Source of the DNA: Frateuria sp. Soil773
GTDB lineage: Bacteria; Pseudomonadota; Gammaproteobacteria; Xanthomonadales; Rhodanobacteraceae
NCBI RefSeq assembly: GCF_001428405.1
Contig: NZ_LMSL01000018.1
Span: 65,135-129,134 of the forward strand
Direction: 5' to 3'
DNA: 64,000 nt
Shown: one piece after another, positions 15,961 through 25,129 of the stretch
Layout: the number at the start of each line of letters is the position of its first letter
Numbering within the stretch: the stretch's first letter is position 1
Translations under genes and position numbers: made by a program
Notes under the pieces: model-generated
The model's input: only the letters and a program-made list of their open reading frames with translations
Database searches by the model: none
What the model was told of the DNA's origin: nothing

Positions 15961-16830
15961 ATGGCCGTCAGTCTGCTCGCCACGCTCGTCGCCCTGGGCC
16001 TGTTGCACGTCGCGCCGCAACTGGCGCAATGGCGGCGCGATGCGCTGTTCCGGCATTGGGTGAACCAGTTGGAGGACACCGCCGGCCGCGGCCGCGTGCT
16101 GCTCGCGCTGCTGCCGCCGGTGCTGCTGTGCCTGCTGCTGGACTGGCTGCTCGGCACGCTGCCGCTGGGCGAGCTGGGCCGGCTGCTGTTCGCGCTGGCG
16201 GTGCTGCTGTACTGCTTCGGGCCGCGCGAGTTCGAGGCCGACCTGGAAGCCGTCCTCGCCGCCTCCGACCGGGTGGGCCGCGAAACCGCCGCCCAGGCCC
16301 TGGCCGAGCCGGGCGAGCGGGTCGACTGGAACGCGCACGCGCTCGGCAAGGCGATCGCGCTGGCCGCGCTGCGCCGGCGCTTCGGCGTGCTGCTGTGGTT
16401 CTTCCTGCTCGGCCCGGCCGGCGCGCTGCTGTACCGGCTGGCGCAGACGCTGGGGCGCGACGCCACGCTGCCGCTGGACGAGGCCACCGGCCAGCATGCC
16501 CGCTACGTCGCCAATGCGCTCGACTGGCTGCCCGCGCAGTTGCTGGTGTTCACCCTCGCCCTGGTCGGCCACTGGGACGCGGTGATCGGCGCGTGGCAGC
16601 GCTGGCAGCGGCAGGCGACGCCGACCAGTTGGTACACGCACGGCCCCGATTTCCTCGGCGACGCCGCCTGCGCCGACATCGCCATCGAGATCGAGGCCGG
16701 CGACGGCTATGCGGAGGAACGCAGCGACCCGCTGCTGGAACTGGTGCGCATGCGCAGCGCCCTGCTGCGCGCGCTGCTGGCCTGGCTGAGCGTGGTCGCG
16801 CTGGCGGTGCTGGGCGGCTGGCTGGCCTAG
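15961..16830 (+). CDS. AmpE-like inner-membrane protein
   Basis: 289 aa from MAVSLLATLVALGLL. Membrane segments occur near the N-terminus, at VLLALLPPVLLCLLLDWLLG and LLFALAVLLYCFGPRE, in the middle (LLWFFLLGPAGALLYRLAQT) and at the C-terminus. YCFGPREFEADLEA and DWLPAQLLVFTLALVGHWD recall AmpE/CobD-like proteins, which act in cell-wall stress signalling linked to beta-lactamase induction. No ampD is visible beside it. Confidence 0.75.
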   Translation: MAVSLLATLVALGLLHVAPQLAQWRRDALFRHWVNQLEDTAGRGRVLLALLPPVLLCLLLDWLLGTLPLGELGRLLFALAVLLYCFGPREFEADLEAVLAASDRVGRETAAQALAEPGERVDWNAHALGKAIALAALRRRFGVLLWFFLLGPAGALLYRLAQTLGRDATLPLDEATGQHARYVANALDWLPAQLLVFTLALVGHWDAVIGAWQRWQRQATPTSWYTHGPDFLGDAACADIAIEIEAGDGYAEERSDPLLELVRMRSALLRALLAWLSVVALAVLGGWLA

Positions 16831-16846
16831 CGCCGGCGGCTAGCGG

Positions 16847-18721
16847 CTAGGCCCGGTCACCGCGCAACGCGCGCACGCGCGCTTCCAGCGCGTCCAGCCG
16901 CACCTGCCCGGGCGCTATCGGCGCATCCACCACCAGCTCGACCCGGGCGCGGAAGCGCCGCGGCAGGCGCGCGCGCCCCAGCATCGAGTCGCGCCGGCTC
17001 CATACGCTGCCCCACAGGCCGCGCAGGGCCATCGGCACCACCGGCACCGGCCGGCGTTCGAGGATGCGCAGCATGCCCGGGCGGAACGGCGCGATGGCGC
17101 CGTCGCGGGTCAGCGCCCCCTCCGGGAAGATGCACACCAGCTCGCCCGCGGCCAGGGCCGCGTCCACCTCGTCGTAGGCGCGCTGCAGCACGGCGGGGTC
17201 TTCCTTCTGGCCGGCGATCGGGATCGCCCTGGCGGTGCGGAACACGAACTTCAGCAGCGGGATGTTGAAGATCCGGTAGTACATCACGAAGCGCGCCGGC
17301 CGCCGCAGGTTCGCCATCAGCAGCAACGGATCCATGAAGCTGACGTGGTTGCACACCAGCAGCGCCGGCCCTTCCTCCGGCAGGTGCTGCATGCCGTCCA
17401 CGCGCACGCGGTACAGCGTGTTCACCAGCACCCAGGTGACGAAGCGCATCAGGAACTCGGGCACCAGGGTGAAGATGTACACCGCCACCAGCACGTTGAG
17501 CAGGGCGGCGGCGAGGAAGATCCGCGGCGCGTCGAAGCCGAGCATCCCCAGGCCCAGCCCGAAACCCGAGGCCAGGCAGATCAGCAGCGCGTTCAGGATG
17601 TTGTTGCCGGCGATGATCCGCGACAGCTTCTCGCGCGGCGCGCGCGCCTGCACGAAGGCGAACAGCGGCACCACGTAGAAGCCGGCGAACACGCCGATCA
17701 GGGTGAGGTCGAGCGCGATGCGCCAGCTCCCGGCCGAGCGCAGGAAGCCCAGCCAGTCCAGCCCGTGCGCGAGCGCCGCGCCGTGCCGCGCCAGGTAAAG
17801 GTCCACGCCGAACACGGTCAGCCCGAACGCGCCCAGCGGTACCAGGCCGATCTCCACCCGCCGGCCCGACATCCGCTCGCACAGCAAGGCGCCGACGCCG
17901 GTGCCGATCGAGAACAGGGTCAGCACCAGGGTGTTCACCGAGCCGTCGCCGCCGAGCGTCTCGCGGGTGTAGACCGGCAGTTGCGCGATCAGCACCGTGC
18001 CGAAGAACCAGAACCAGGAGATGCCCAGCACCGCGTTGAACACCGCGCGGTCGCTGCGGGTGATGCCGAGCACGCGCGCGGTCTCGCTGAATGGGTTCCA
18101 GTTGAATGCCAGATCGGGCGCGGTGGCCGGCGCCGCCGGGATCTTCCGGCTCGCCAGGTAGCCGGCGACCGCCACCGCGATCGTCGCCCCCGAGGCCAGC
18201 AGCGGCCCGGCGCCGGCCACCAGCATCAGCGAGTTGCCGGCGATCATGCCCACCAGCATCGCCAGTTGCGTGCCCATCTCCACCAGGCCGTTGCCGCCCA
18301 CCAGCTCCTGCGGCTTCAGCGCCTGCGGCAGGATCGCGTACTTGATCGGGCCGAACGTGGTCGAGTGCATGCCCATCAGGAACAGCACCACCAGCAGCAG
18401 TGTCGTGTGGTGGGTGTAGAAGCCGATCGCCGCCAGCGCCATCGCGCCGATCTCGAACAGCTTCACCCAGCGGATGATCCGGGTCTTCTCGAACTTCTCG
18501 GCCAGTTGCCCCGCGGTGGCCGAGAACAGGAAGAACGGGATGATGAACAGCGCCGGCGCCAGATTGGTGTACAGCGACACCGTGTGGTCGTCCAGGCCCA
18601 TCTGGAACGCCACCAGCATCACCAGCGCGTTGCGGAACGCATTGTCGTTGAACGCGCCCAGTGCCTGAGTCCAGAAGAACGGTGCGAAGCGGCGGCTGCC
18701 CAACAGCGAAAACTGGCTCAT
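16847..18721 (-). CDS. MFS lysophospholipid transporter fused to PlsC-type acyltransferase
   Basis: 624 aa. Residues about 1-410 form a 12-helix MFS/LplT-like transporter (FFWTQALGAFNDNAFRNALV, GMHSTTFGPIKYAILPQ). Residues about 425-624 form a PlsC acyltransferase with the HX4D motif (CNHVSFMDPLLL) and FPEGALTRDG. The pairing flips lysophospholipid inward and re-acylates it. E. coli Aas carries an acyl-ACP synthetase domain as well; here that domain is absent, so the acyl donor enzyme must be separate. It is transcribed divergently from the small gene at 19008. Confidence 0.9.
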   Translation of the reverse strand: MSQFSLLGSRRFAPFFWTQALGAFNDNAFRNALVMLVAFQMGLDDHTVSLYTNLAPALFIIPFFLFSATAGQLAEKFEKTRIIRWVKLFEIGAMALAAIGFYTHHTTLLLVVLFLMGMHSTTFGPIKYAILPQALKPQELVGGNGLVEMGTQLAMLVGMIAGNSLMLVAGAGPLLASGATIAVAVAGYLASRKIPAAPATAPDLAFNWNPFSETARVLGITRSDRAVFNAVLGISWFWFFGTVLIAQLPVYTRETLGGDGSVNTLVLTLFSIGTGVGALLCERMSGRRVEIGLVPLGAFGLTVFGVDLYLARHGAALAHGLDWLGFLRSAGSWRIALDLTLIGVFAGFYVVPLFAFVQARAPREKLSRIIAGNNILNALLICLASGFGLGLGMLGFDAPRIFLAAALLNVLVAVYIFTLVPEFLMRFVTWVLVNTLYRVRVDGMQHLPEEGPALLVCNHVSFMDPLLLMANLRRPARFVMYYRIFNIPLLKFVFRTARAIPIAGQKEDPAVLQRAYDEVDAALAAGELVCIFPEGALTRDGAIAPFRPGMLRILERRPVPVVPMALRGLWGSVWSRRDSMLGRARLPRRFRARVELVVDAPIAPGQVRLDALEARVRALRGDRA

Positions 18722-18857
18722 GCAGGTCCTTGGCGAAAGCGGCGCCGCTAGCCTAGCCCGAAACCGGCGGCGGCCGCCGCCCGGAAATCGCCGCCATCGT
18801 CACATAGATGCTTGGGCTGACGGCATGCCAGCCCCCCCTGTCCGCGCCTGTCCGGAC

Positions 18858-18893
18858 AAGCGGACCGGCTGTCCGCGGACAGCCTGTCCGCTT
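18858..18893. repeat. 36-bp near-perfect palindrome in a divergent intergenic region
   Basis: AAGCGGACCGGCTGTCCG is followed directly by its inverse with one mismatch. Inside it are CTGTCCGCGGACAG (18869-18882, perfect) and, immediately to the left, TGTCCGGACA (18849-18858). It lies between the transporter-acyltransferase gene and the small gene at 19008. No T-run follows, so an operator array is likelier than a terminator. Confidence 0.6.
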
Positions 18894-19007
18894 CGTGCAG
18901 TAGTGGCCGGAATGGCTCAGGAATGCGGCCTGACGCGCCTCGGAGGCATTGGCACGGCGCTTGCCATAGATCTCTCGAAAGCTTCCCTTCACTCGCGGAG
19001 AACCGCC

Positions 19008-19163
19008 ATGAAATTCGAGACCCTGATGCTGCAGAGCTTCTTCGGCGCCTGCCTGCTGGTCTGCCTGCTGACCCTGGGCAGCATGCTCGCCGCGCACCCG
19101 GCCGCATCCAGCCTGGCCGCCAGCCATGCGCCGGCGGCGGTCGTGGCGAACCCGGCCGGCTGA
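19008..19163 (+). CDS. Small single-span membrane peptide
   Basis: 51 aa with GCGGAG ahead of the ATG. MKFETLMLQSFFGACLLVCL and LTLGSMLAAHPAA give one hydrophobic helix followed by an Ala/Pro tail. It ends 19 nt before the converging purD stop. No family is recognised. Clear SD and separate promoter region favour a real small protein. Confidence 0.5.
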   Translation: MKFETLMLQSFFGACLLVCLLTLGSMLAAHPAASSLAASHAPAAVVANPAG

Positions 19164-19182
19164 GACCGGCCGACGCGCGCCT

Positions 19183-20466
19183 TCAGCGGCGGTGCAGCGC
19201 CCGATGCGCGATGTCGCGGCGGCAGAACATGCCGTCGTAGCGGATCCGGCCCACGGCGGCATAGGCGCGCTCGCGCGCGGCGGCGATGTCCTTGCCGAGC
19301 GCGCACACGGTCAGCACGCGGCCGCCGGCGGTGACGACCCGGCCCTGCGCATCGAGCCGGGTACCGGCATGGAACACCTTGGCGTCGGTGCCGGCGTCCT
19401 GGTCGAGGCCGTCGATCACGTCGCCGCCGTTCACCTTGCCGGGATAGCCGCCGGCCGCCAGCACCACGCCGAGCGAGGGACGCGGGTCCCAGTGCGCCTT
19501 GCTGTGGTGCAGCTCGCCGTCCAGCGCCGCCTCGATCAGTTCGACCAGGTCGGACTTCAGGCGCAGCATGATCGGCTGGGTTTCCGGATCGCCGAAGCGC
19601 ACGTTGAACTCGATCACCTTCGGGTTGCCCTGCCGGTCGATCATCAGGCCGGCGTAGAGGAAGCCGATGAACGGCGCGCCCTCGGCGGCCATGCCGTGCA
19701 GGGTCGGTTCGATCACTTCCTTCAGGATGCGCCGCTCGACCTCGGGGGTGACCACCGGCGCCGGCGAGTACGCGCCCATGCCGCCGGTGTTGGGGCCGAG
19801 GTCGCCCTCGTCGCGCCGCTTGTGGTCCTGGCTGGAGGCCATCGGCAGGGCGTGGCTGCCGTCGCTCATCACGATGTAGCTGGCCTCTTCGCCGTCGAGG
19901 AATTCCTCGATCACCACCCGCGCCGACGCGTCGCCGAAGCTGTGCGCGCCGAGCATGTCGCGCAGCGCCAGCTCGGCATCGGCCAGGGTCAGCGCCACCA
20001 CCACGCCCTTGCCGGCGGCCAGGCCGTCGGCCTTGATCACGATGGGCGCGCCATGCTCGCGCACGTAGGCGAGCGCGGGATTGAGCTCGGTGAACACGGC
20101 GTAGCGCGCGGTGGGGATGTTGTGGCGGAGCAGGAAGTCCTTGGCGAACGCCTTGGAACCCTCCAACTGCGCGGCGATCGCGCGCGGCCCGAAGATGCGC
20201 AGCCCGGCGGCGCGGAAGCGGTCGACCACGCCGGCCACCAGCGGCACCTCGGGGCCGACCACGGTCAGGCCGACCTTCTCGTCCCTGGCCAGCTTGAGCA
20301 GGCCGTCGAGGTCGTTGGCCGCCACGTCGGCGTTGCGCACGCCGCGCTCGCGCGCGGTGCCGGCATTGCCCGGGGCCACGATCACCTCGCTGACCCGCGG
20401 CGACTGCCCGAGCTTCCACGCCAGCGCGTGCTCGCGACCGCCGTTGCCGATGACCAGAACCTTCAT
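19183..20466 (-). CDS. purD: Phosphoribosylamine-glycine ligase
   Basis: 427 aa, full length. The N-terminus MKVLVIGNGGREHALAWKL is the GARS signature. The ATP-grasp domain shows IVIKADGLAAGKGVVVA, and the substrate region has FNVRFGDPETQ and NTGGMGAYSPAP. It catalyses the second step of de novo purine synthesis. It is not paired with purH here. The next gene upstream on the strand is the AMP-ligase at 20559. Confidence 0.95.
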   Translation of the reverse strand: MKVLVIGNGGREHALAWKLGQSPRVSEVIVAPGNAGTARERGVRNADVAANDLDGLLKLARDEKVGLTVVGPEVPLVAGVVDRFRAAGLRIFGPRAIAAQLEGSKAFAKDFLLRHNIPTARYAVFTELNPALAYVREHGAPIVIKADGLAAGKGVVVALTLADAELALRDMLGAHSFGDASARVVIEEFLDGEEASYIVMSDGSHALPMASSQDHKRRDEGDLGPNTGGMGAYSPAPVVTPEVERRILKEVIEPTLHGMAAEGAPFIGFLYAGLMIDRQGNPKVIEFNVRFGDPETQPIMLRLKSDLVELIEAALDGELHHSKAHWDPRPSLGVVLAAGGYPGKVNGGDVIDGLDQDAGTDAKVFHAGTRLDAQGRVVTAGGRVLTVCALGKDIAAARERAYAAVGRIRYDGMFCRRDIAHRALHRR

Positions 20467-20558
20467 GTCTCGCTCCGCTTGAGTAGGGCCGCCGTATGGC
20501 GCAGCGCGGCATTGTAGCGGCTGCGCGCGACGGCACGGGGCAAGCCCGCCCGGGCGGT

Positions 20559-21959
20559 TCAGTCGTGGTGGCCGAGCAGCGCCAACAGTGCGGCGCGCGG
20601 CAGCTTGCCGGTCTCGTTGCGGGGCAGGGCGCCGACCAGGCGCAGCGGGCGCGGCAGGAACAGCGGATCGACCGCCTGCCGCAAGGCGTCGAGGATCGCG
20701 TGCTCGTCCAGCCCCGGCGCCACCGCCAGCGCGGCGATGCGGCGCACGCCGATCGCGTCGGCGTCGTCGAGCTGGAACACCACGCCGTCCTGCACGCCCG
20801 GGACCGCCAGCAGGCGATGGGTGAGGTCGCCCAGCGAGGCGCGCTTGCCGGCGATCTCCAGCATGTCGGCCTGGCGCCCGCGCAGGCGGAAGCGGTCGCC
20901 GCCGTCGGACAGGCTGACGATGTCGGCCAGGGTCACCGGCCGCTCCAACTGGGGCGCCTCCACCGCGGTGCCGTCCGGCTGCGGATGCAGCCGCACGCCG
21001 TCGTACAGGACCCAGTCCTCGTCCACGCTGGGCCGGCGGCTGGCGAAGACGCAGGTCTCGGTGGAACCGAACACTTCCAGCAGCGGCGCGTCGAAGCGCT
21101 GCTCCGCCGCGCGCGCCAGTTCCAGCGGCATCGGCGCGGTGGCCGACACCATCGCCGCGACCGGCGGCAGGCGGATGCCCGACTCGACCAGCGCGCGCAG
21201 GTGCACCGGGGTGGTCACCAGCACGCGCGGCATCGGCACCTCGGCCAGCGCCGCGGCCACGTCGGCCGGGAAGAACGGCCGCCCGACGTGCACGCCCGCC
21301 TGGCCCAGCAGCGGCAGCAGCACCGACATCTCCATACCGTACATATGCTGCGGCGGCACCGTGGCGACGATCTGGAACGAAGCGCCCACCGCCGCCCGCA
21401 GCATCGCCAGGTTGCCGGCGTTGCTGGCGTGGAAGCCGCGCCAGGTCTTCACGTTGGCGCTGGGCAGGCCGGTGGAGCCGGAGGTGTAGCCGATCGCCAC
21501 CACCTGGTCGGCCGGGATCGACGGCATCTGCGGCATCTCCCGCAGCGGCGCGAACGCCAGCGCAGGCAGTCGCTGGTAGCCCTGCGGGGCCGGCGACAGC
21601 GCCTGTTCGCCCAGCGCGTAGCAGCCCGGATGCGTCGCCATCACCTCGTCCACCGCCTGCGGCGCGCGCGAGGACGGCAGCAGGTTGGCCTGGCCGCGCA
21701 GCGCGATCGCGCAGAACGCCACCAGGAAGGCGTAGCGGTCCTCGCACAGGTTCACCGCGGCCGGCGCCGCCGGCAGCCGGTCCGCCACCTGCCGGACGTG
21801 CGCGAAGAACTGCGCCACGCTGACCGCCTCGCCCCCGTGCCAGGCCAGCGGCCGCGCGGGATCGTCCGCGTTCAGCAGCGGCAGGCATGGCGCCGACTCG
21901 CGCTGGAAGGTGTCATAGACAATGGCCAATCCGGTGTCTCCCTGCCGCTCGTCCCGCAT
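20559..21959 (-). CDS. AMP-dependent acyl/aryl ligase, stand-alone
   Basis: About 466 aa from ATG 21959; a TTG at 21929 with a better-placed GGAG gives a 456-aa alternative. Adenylate-forming motifs are seen: IGYTSGSTGLPSANVKTW (A3), FGSTETCVF (A5), FRLRGRQADMLEIAGKR (A7/A8) and the C-terminal LPRNETGKLPR lysine (A10). It resembles the AMP-ligases of aryl-polyene and xanthomonadin pathways, which activate 4-hydroxybenzoate-like starters. None of the other pathway genes are in this window, so the substrate is uncertain. Confidence 0.8.
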   Translation of the reverse strand: MRDERQGDTGLAIVYDTFQRESAPCLPLLNADDPARPLAWHGGEAVSVAQFFAHVRQVADRLPAAPAAVNLCEDRYAFLVAFCAIALRGQANLLPSSRAPQAVDEVMATHPGCYALGEQALSPAPQGYQRLPALAFAPLREMPQMPSIPADQVVAIGYTSGSTGLPSANVKTWRGFHASNAGNLAMLRAAVGASFQIVATVPPQHMYGMEMSVLLPLLGQAGVHVGRPFFPADVAAALAEVPMPRVLVTTPVHLRALVESGIRLPPVAAMVSATAPMPLELARAAEQRFDAPLLEVFGSTETCVFASRRPSVDEDWVLYDGVRLHPQPDGTAVEAPQLERPVTLADIVSLSDGGDRFRLRGRQADMLEIAGKRASLGDLTHRLLAVPGVQDGVVFQLDDADAIGVRRIAALAVAPGLDEHAILDALRQAVDPLFLPRPLRLVGALPRNETGKLPRAALLALLGHHD

Positions 21960-22070
21960 GTTTGCGGGACAGCATCGCCGCCGGCACATGAAAGCCGGCA
22001 TGAATGACGGAAATTCTCGTCCCGCGCCCGTTCAGCTTCGATGCCGCGAACGGGCGCGTCCCCAGGACGC

Positions 22071-22640
22071 TCACGCGCGGATGATAGCGCCAGTGAGCAC
22101 GTCCCGAATGGTGGTGGGGCTGGTCTGGCCGCCCACCGGGGCCTCCAGCAGGCCGTCCAGCGCCTCGCCGAAATACGCCGCCGCGTCCATGGCGGAGCGG
22201 GCCGGCGGCACGCCGTGCGGATTCGCGCTGGTCGACACCAGCGCGCCGCCGAAGGCGCGGCACAGCGCCGCCGCAGGCGCATGCGCGGTCACCCGCAGCG
22301 CGATGCCGGCATGCGCGCCGGCCACCCAGGCCGGCACCTCGGCCGAGCGCGGGAAGATCCAGGTATGCGGCCCGGGCCAGCTCGCCTCGGCCCGGGCCAT
22401 CGCCGCCGCCGGCACCGCGGCGCGGTCCACGTAGCGCTCCACCTGGGCGAACTCCGCCGCAATCAGCAGCACGCCCTGGGTAGGCGGGCGCTGCTTCAGC
22501 GCGAACAGCCGCTCGAACGCCGTGCGGTCGTGCGGGTCGCAGCCGAGCCCGTAGACCGCCTCGGTCGGATAGGCCAGCACGCCGCCGGCGCGCAGCAGCG
22601 CGGCGGCGGCATCCAGTTCGTCGAGGCCGTAGCGCCGCAT
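22071..22640 (-). CDS. tsaC: Threonylcarbamoyl-AMP synthase (Sua5/YrdC family)
   Basis: 189 aa from MRRYGLDELDAAAALLR, starting two bases after the topA stop. Family features are VLAYPTEAVYGLGCDPHD, RLFALKQRPPTQGVLL, GPHTWIFP and the ALVSTSANPHG loop. It makes threonylcarbamoyl-AMP for the t6A37 modification of ANN-decoding tRNAs. A topA-tsaC order is common in gammaproteobacteria. Confidence 0.93.
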   Translation of the reverse strand: MRRYGLDELDAAAALLRAGGVLAYPTEAVYGLGCDPHDRTAFERLFALKQRPPTQGVLLIAAEFAQVERYVDRAAVPAAAMARAEASWPGPHTWIFPRSAEVPAWVAGAHAGIALRVTAHAPAAALCRAFGGALVSTSANPHGVPPARSAMDAAAYFGEALDGLLEAPVGGQTSPTTIRDVLTGAIIRA

Positions 22641-22642
22641 GC

Positions 22643-25129
22643 TCAGGCGTCGCTCTTCTTCGGCGCGGCCTTCTTGCTTGCGGCCTTCTTCGTCGCGCTC
22701 TTCTTGGCCGTGCTCTTCTTGGCCGCAGCCTTCTTGGTGGCGGTCTTCTTGGCCGCCGTCTTCTTGGCCGGCGCCTTCTTCGCGGCGGGCGCCGCCTTCT
22801 TGGCCGCGGCCTTCTTGCCGAAGCGGCCCTTCTTGACCGGCGCGGCGGCGAGCAGTTCCAGGCACTGCGCCTCGGTCAGCTCCTTCGGCTCCTGCTCCTT
22901 CGGGATGCGCGCGTTCTTCTCGCCGTCGGTGATGTAGGCGCCGTAGCGCCCGTTGAGCACCTGCACGCCGTTGCCGAAGTCGAGGATGACGCGGTTGGCG
23001 AGCATCTCCAGCTTGTCGGCCACCAGTTGCAGCGCGCGCGGCAGCTCGATGGTGTAGGGGTCGTCCTCGGGCTTGAGCGAGGCGTAGGTGCCGCCCTGCT
23101 TCACGAACGGCCCGAAGCGGCCGATGCCCACGCTGACCTCGTCGCCGTTCGGCGCCTGGCCCAGCTGGCGCGGCAGCTTGAACAGCTCCAGCGCCTCCTC
23201 CAGCGTGATGGTGTGCATGCTCTGGCCGGGGCGCAGGCTGGCGAACTGCAGCTTCTCGTCGCTGTCCTTGTCGCCGATCGCGGCGTACGGCCCGAAGCGG
23301 CCCAGCCGCACGAACACCGGCTTGCCGGTCTTGGGATCGGCGCCCAGCTCGCGCGCGCCGGTGGCCTCGCTGCGGTCGACCGACTCGGTCTTCTCGTCCA
23401 CCTGCTGCTTGAACGGCTGCCAGAAGCGCTGCATCAGCGGCACCCAGGCCTCTTCGCCGCGGCTCACCGCGTCCAGTTCGTCCTCCAGCTTGGCGGTGAA
23501 GTCGTAGTCCACGTAGCGGGTGAAGTGCTGGGTGAGGAACTTGCCGACCGCGCGGCCGATATCGGTGGGCTTGAAGCGGCGGCTGTCGAGCAGCACGTAC
23601 TCGCGGTTGAGCAGCACCTGGATGATGCTGGCATAGGTCGAGGGCCGGCCGATGCCGTATTCCTCCAGCGCCTTGACCAGGCTGGCCTCGGAATAGCGCG
23701 GCGGCGGCTCGGTGAAGTGCTGGTCGGCGACGATGTCGTGCAGCGGCACCTGTTCGCCTTTCTCCAGCCGGGGCAGGCGGCGGCCTTCGTCGTCGTCCTC
23801 GGCGCTCTTCTGGTCGCGGCCTTCCTCGTACACCGCGAGGAAGCCCGGATCGACCACGGTGGTGCCGGTGGAGCGGAACCCGGCCGCGCCGCCGGCCGCG
23901 TGCGGCAGCTCGAAATCCACCGACACGGTGTTGAGGGTGGCATGGATCATCTGGCAGGCCACGGTGCGCTTCCAGATCAGCTCGTAGAGCTTGCGCTGCT
24001 CCTCGTTGAGGAAGGCGGCGACCGACTTGGGCGTATGCAGCGCCGAGGTGGGACGGATCGCCTCGTGCGCCTCCTGCGCGTTCTTGGACTTGGTGCGGTA
24101 CACCTGCGGGCCGTCCGGCAGCGCCTTGGTGCCGAAGTCGCGCGCGATCACCTGGCGCAGCTCGGCAACCGCGTCGTCGCTGAGCATGGTGGAGTCGGTA
24201 CGCATGTAGGTGATCAGGCCGACGTTGCCCTCGTTGCCCAGCGCCACGCCCTCGTACAGGCCCTGCGCCACCTTCATCGTGCGGCTGGTGGAGAAGCCGA
24301 GCTTGCGCGCCGCCTCCTGCTGCAGGGTGGAAGTGGTGAACGGCGGCGCGGGGCGGCGCTTGCGCTCCTTGGAGCCGACCTCGCTGACCGTGAGGCGGCC
24401 ATGCGCGGCCTCCTTCAGCGCGGCGCGCGCGGCCATCGCGTCGGCCTCGTTGGTGAGGTCGAACTGCTCGAACTTCTTGCCGTGGAGCCTGGTCAGGCGC
24501 GCGCTGAAATCGCCCTCGGCGTGCTTGAGCTGCGCCTCGACGGTCCAGTACTCGCGGGCGACGAACGCCTCGATCTCCTCCTCGCGCTCGACGATCATGC
24601 GCAGCGCCGGCGACTGCACGCGGCCGGCGGACAGGCCGCGCTGCACCTTGCGCCACAGCACCGGCGACAGGTTGAAGCCGACCAGGTAGTCCAGCGCGCG
24701 GCGCGCCTGCTGGGCGTCCACCAGGTCGTGCGACAACTGGCGCGGCTCGGCCACCGCCGCCTTGATCGCCTTGGGCGTGATCTCGGAGAACACCACCCGG
24801 TGCATCCGCTTGCCCTCGGTGAGGCCGCGCTGCTTGAGGATCTCGCTGATGTGCCAACTGATCGCCTCGCCCTCGCGGTCCAAGTCGGTGGCGAGGTAGA
24901 TGTCGTCGGCCGCCTTGGCCGCCTTGGCGATCGCGTCGACGTGCTTCTCGTTGCGCTCGATGATCTCGTAGTGCATCGCGAAACGGTGGTCCGGATCGAC
25001 CGCGCCCTCCTTGGGCTTGAGGTCGCGCACATGGCCGTAGGAGGCGAGGACCTGGAAGTCCTTGCCGAGGTATTTGTTGATCGTCTTGGCCTTGGCCGGC
25101 GATTCGACGATGAGCAGGTTTTTTGCCAT
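22643..25129 (-). CDS. topA: DNA topoisomerase I with histone-H1-like C-terminal tail
   Basis: 828 aa from MAKNLLIVESPAKAKTINKY. The Toprim domain has DIYLATDLDREGEAISWH; the active-site Tyr lies in GLITYMRTDSTMLSDD. The central core (RPTSALHTPKSVAAFLNEEQ) is intact. The C-terminal region has three GRFGPY/GRFGPF/GRYGAY-type repeats in place of cysteine zinc fingers. The last roughly 60 residues are almost only Lys, Ala, Thr and Ser (AAKKAPAKKTAAKKTATKK). The tail probably gives non-specific DNA binding. The enzyme relaxes negative supercoils. Confidence 0.95.
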   Translation of the reverse strand: MAKNLLIVESPAKAKTINKYLGKDFQVLASYGHVRDLKPKEGAVDPDHRFAMHYEIIERNEKHVDAIAKAAKAADDIYLATDLDREGEAISWHISEILKQRGLTEGKRMHRVVFSEITPKAIKAAVAEPRQLSHDLVDAQQARRALDYLVGFNLSPVLWRKVQRGLSAGRVQSPALRMIVEREEEIEAFVAREYWTVEAQLKHAEGDFSARLTRLHGKKFEQFDLTNEADAMAARAALKEAAHGRLTVSEVGSKERKRRPAPPFTTSTLQQEAARKLGFSTSRTMKVAQGLYEGVALGNEGNVGLITYMRTDSTMLSDDAVAELRQVIARDFGTKALPDGPQVYRTKSKNAQEAHEAIRPTSALHTPKSVAAFLNEEQRKLYELIWKRTVACQMIHATLNTVSVDFELPHAAGGAAGFRSTGTTVVDPGFLAVYEEGRDQKSAEDDDEGRRLPRLEKGEQVPLHDIVADQHFTEPPPRYSEASLVKALEEYGIGRPSTYASIIQVLLNREYVLLDSRRFKPTDIGRAVGKFLTQHFTRYVDYDFTAKLEDELDAVSRGEEAWVPLMQRFWQPFKQQVDEKTESVDRSEATGARELGADPKTGKPVFVRLGRFGPYAAIGDKDSDEKLQFASLRPGQSMHTITLEEALELFKLPRQLGQAPNGDEVSVGIGRFGPFVKQGGTYASLKPEDDPYTIELPRALQLVADKLEMLANRVILDFGNGVQVLNGRYGAYITDGEKNARIPKEQEPKELTEAQCLELLAAAPVKKGRFGKKAAAKKAAPAAKKAPAKKTAAKKTATKKAAAKKSTAKKSATKKAASKKAAPKKSDA

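Noticed and set aside
20559..22640. Pigment (xanthomonadin/aryl-polyene) gene cluster
   Set aside because: Only one ligase is present; neighbours are purD, tsaC and topA.
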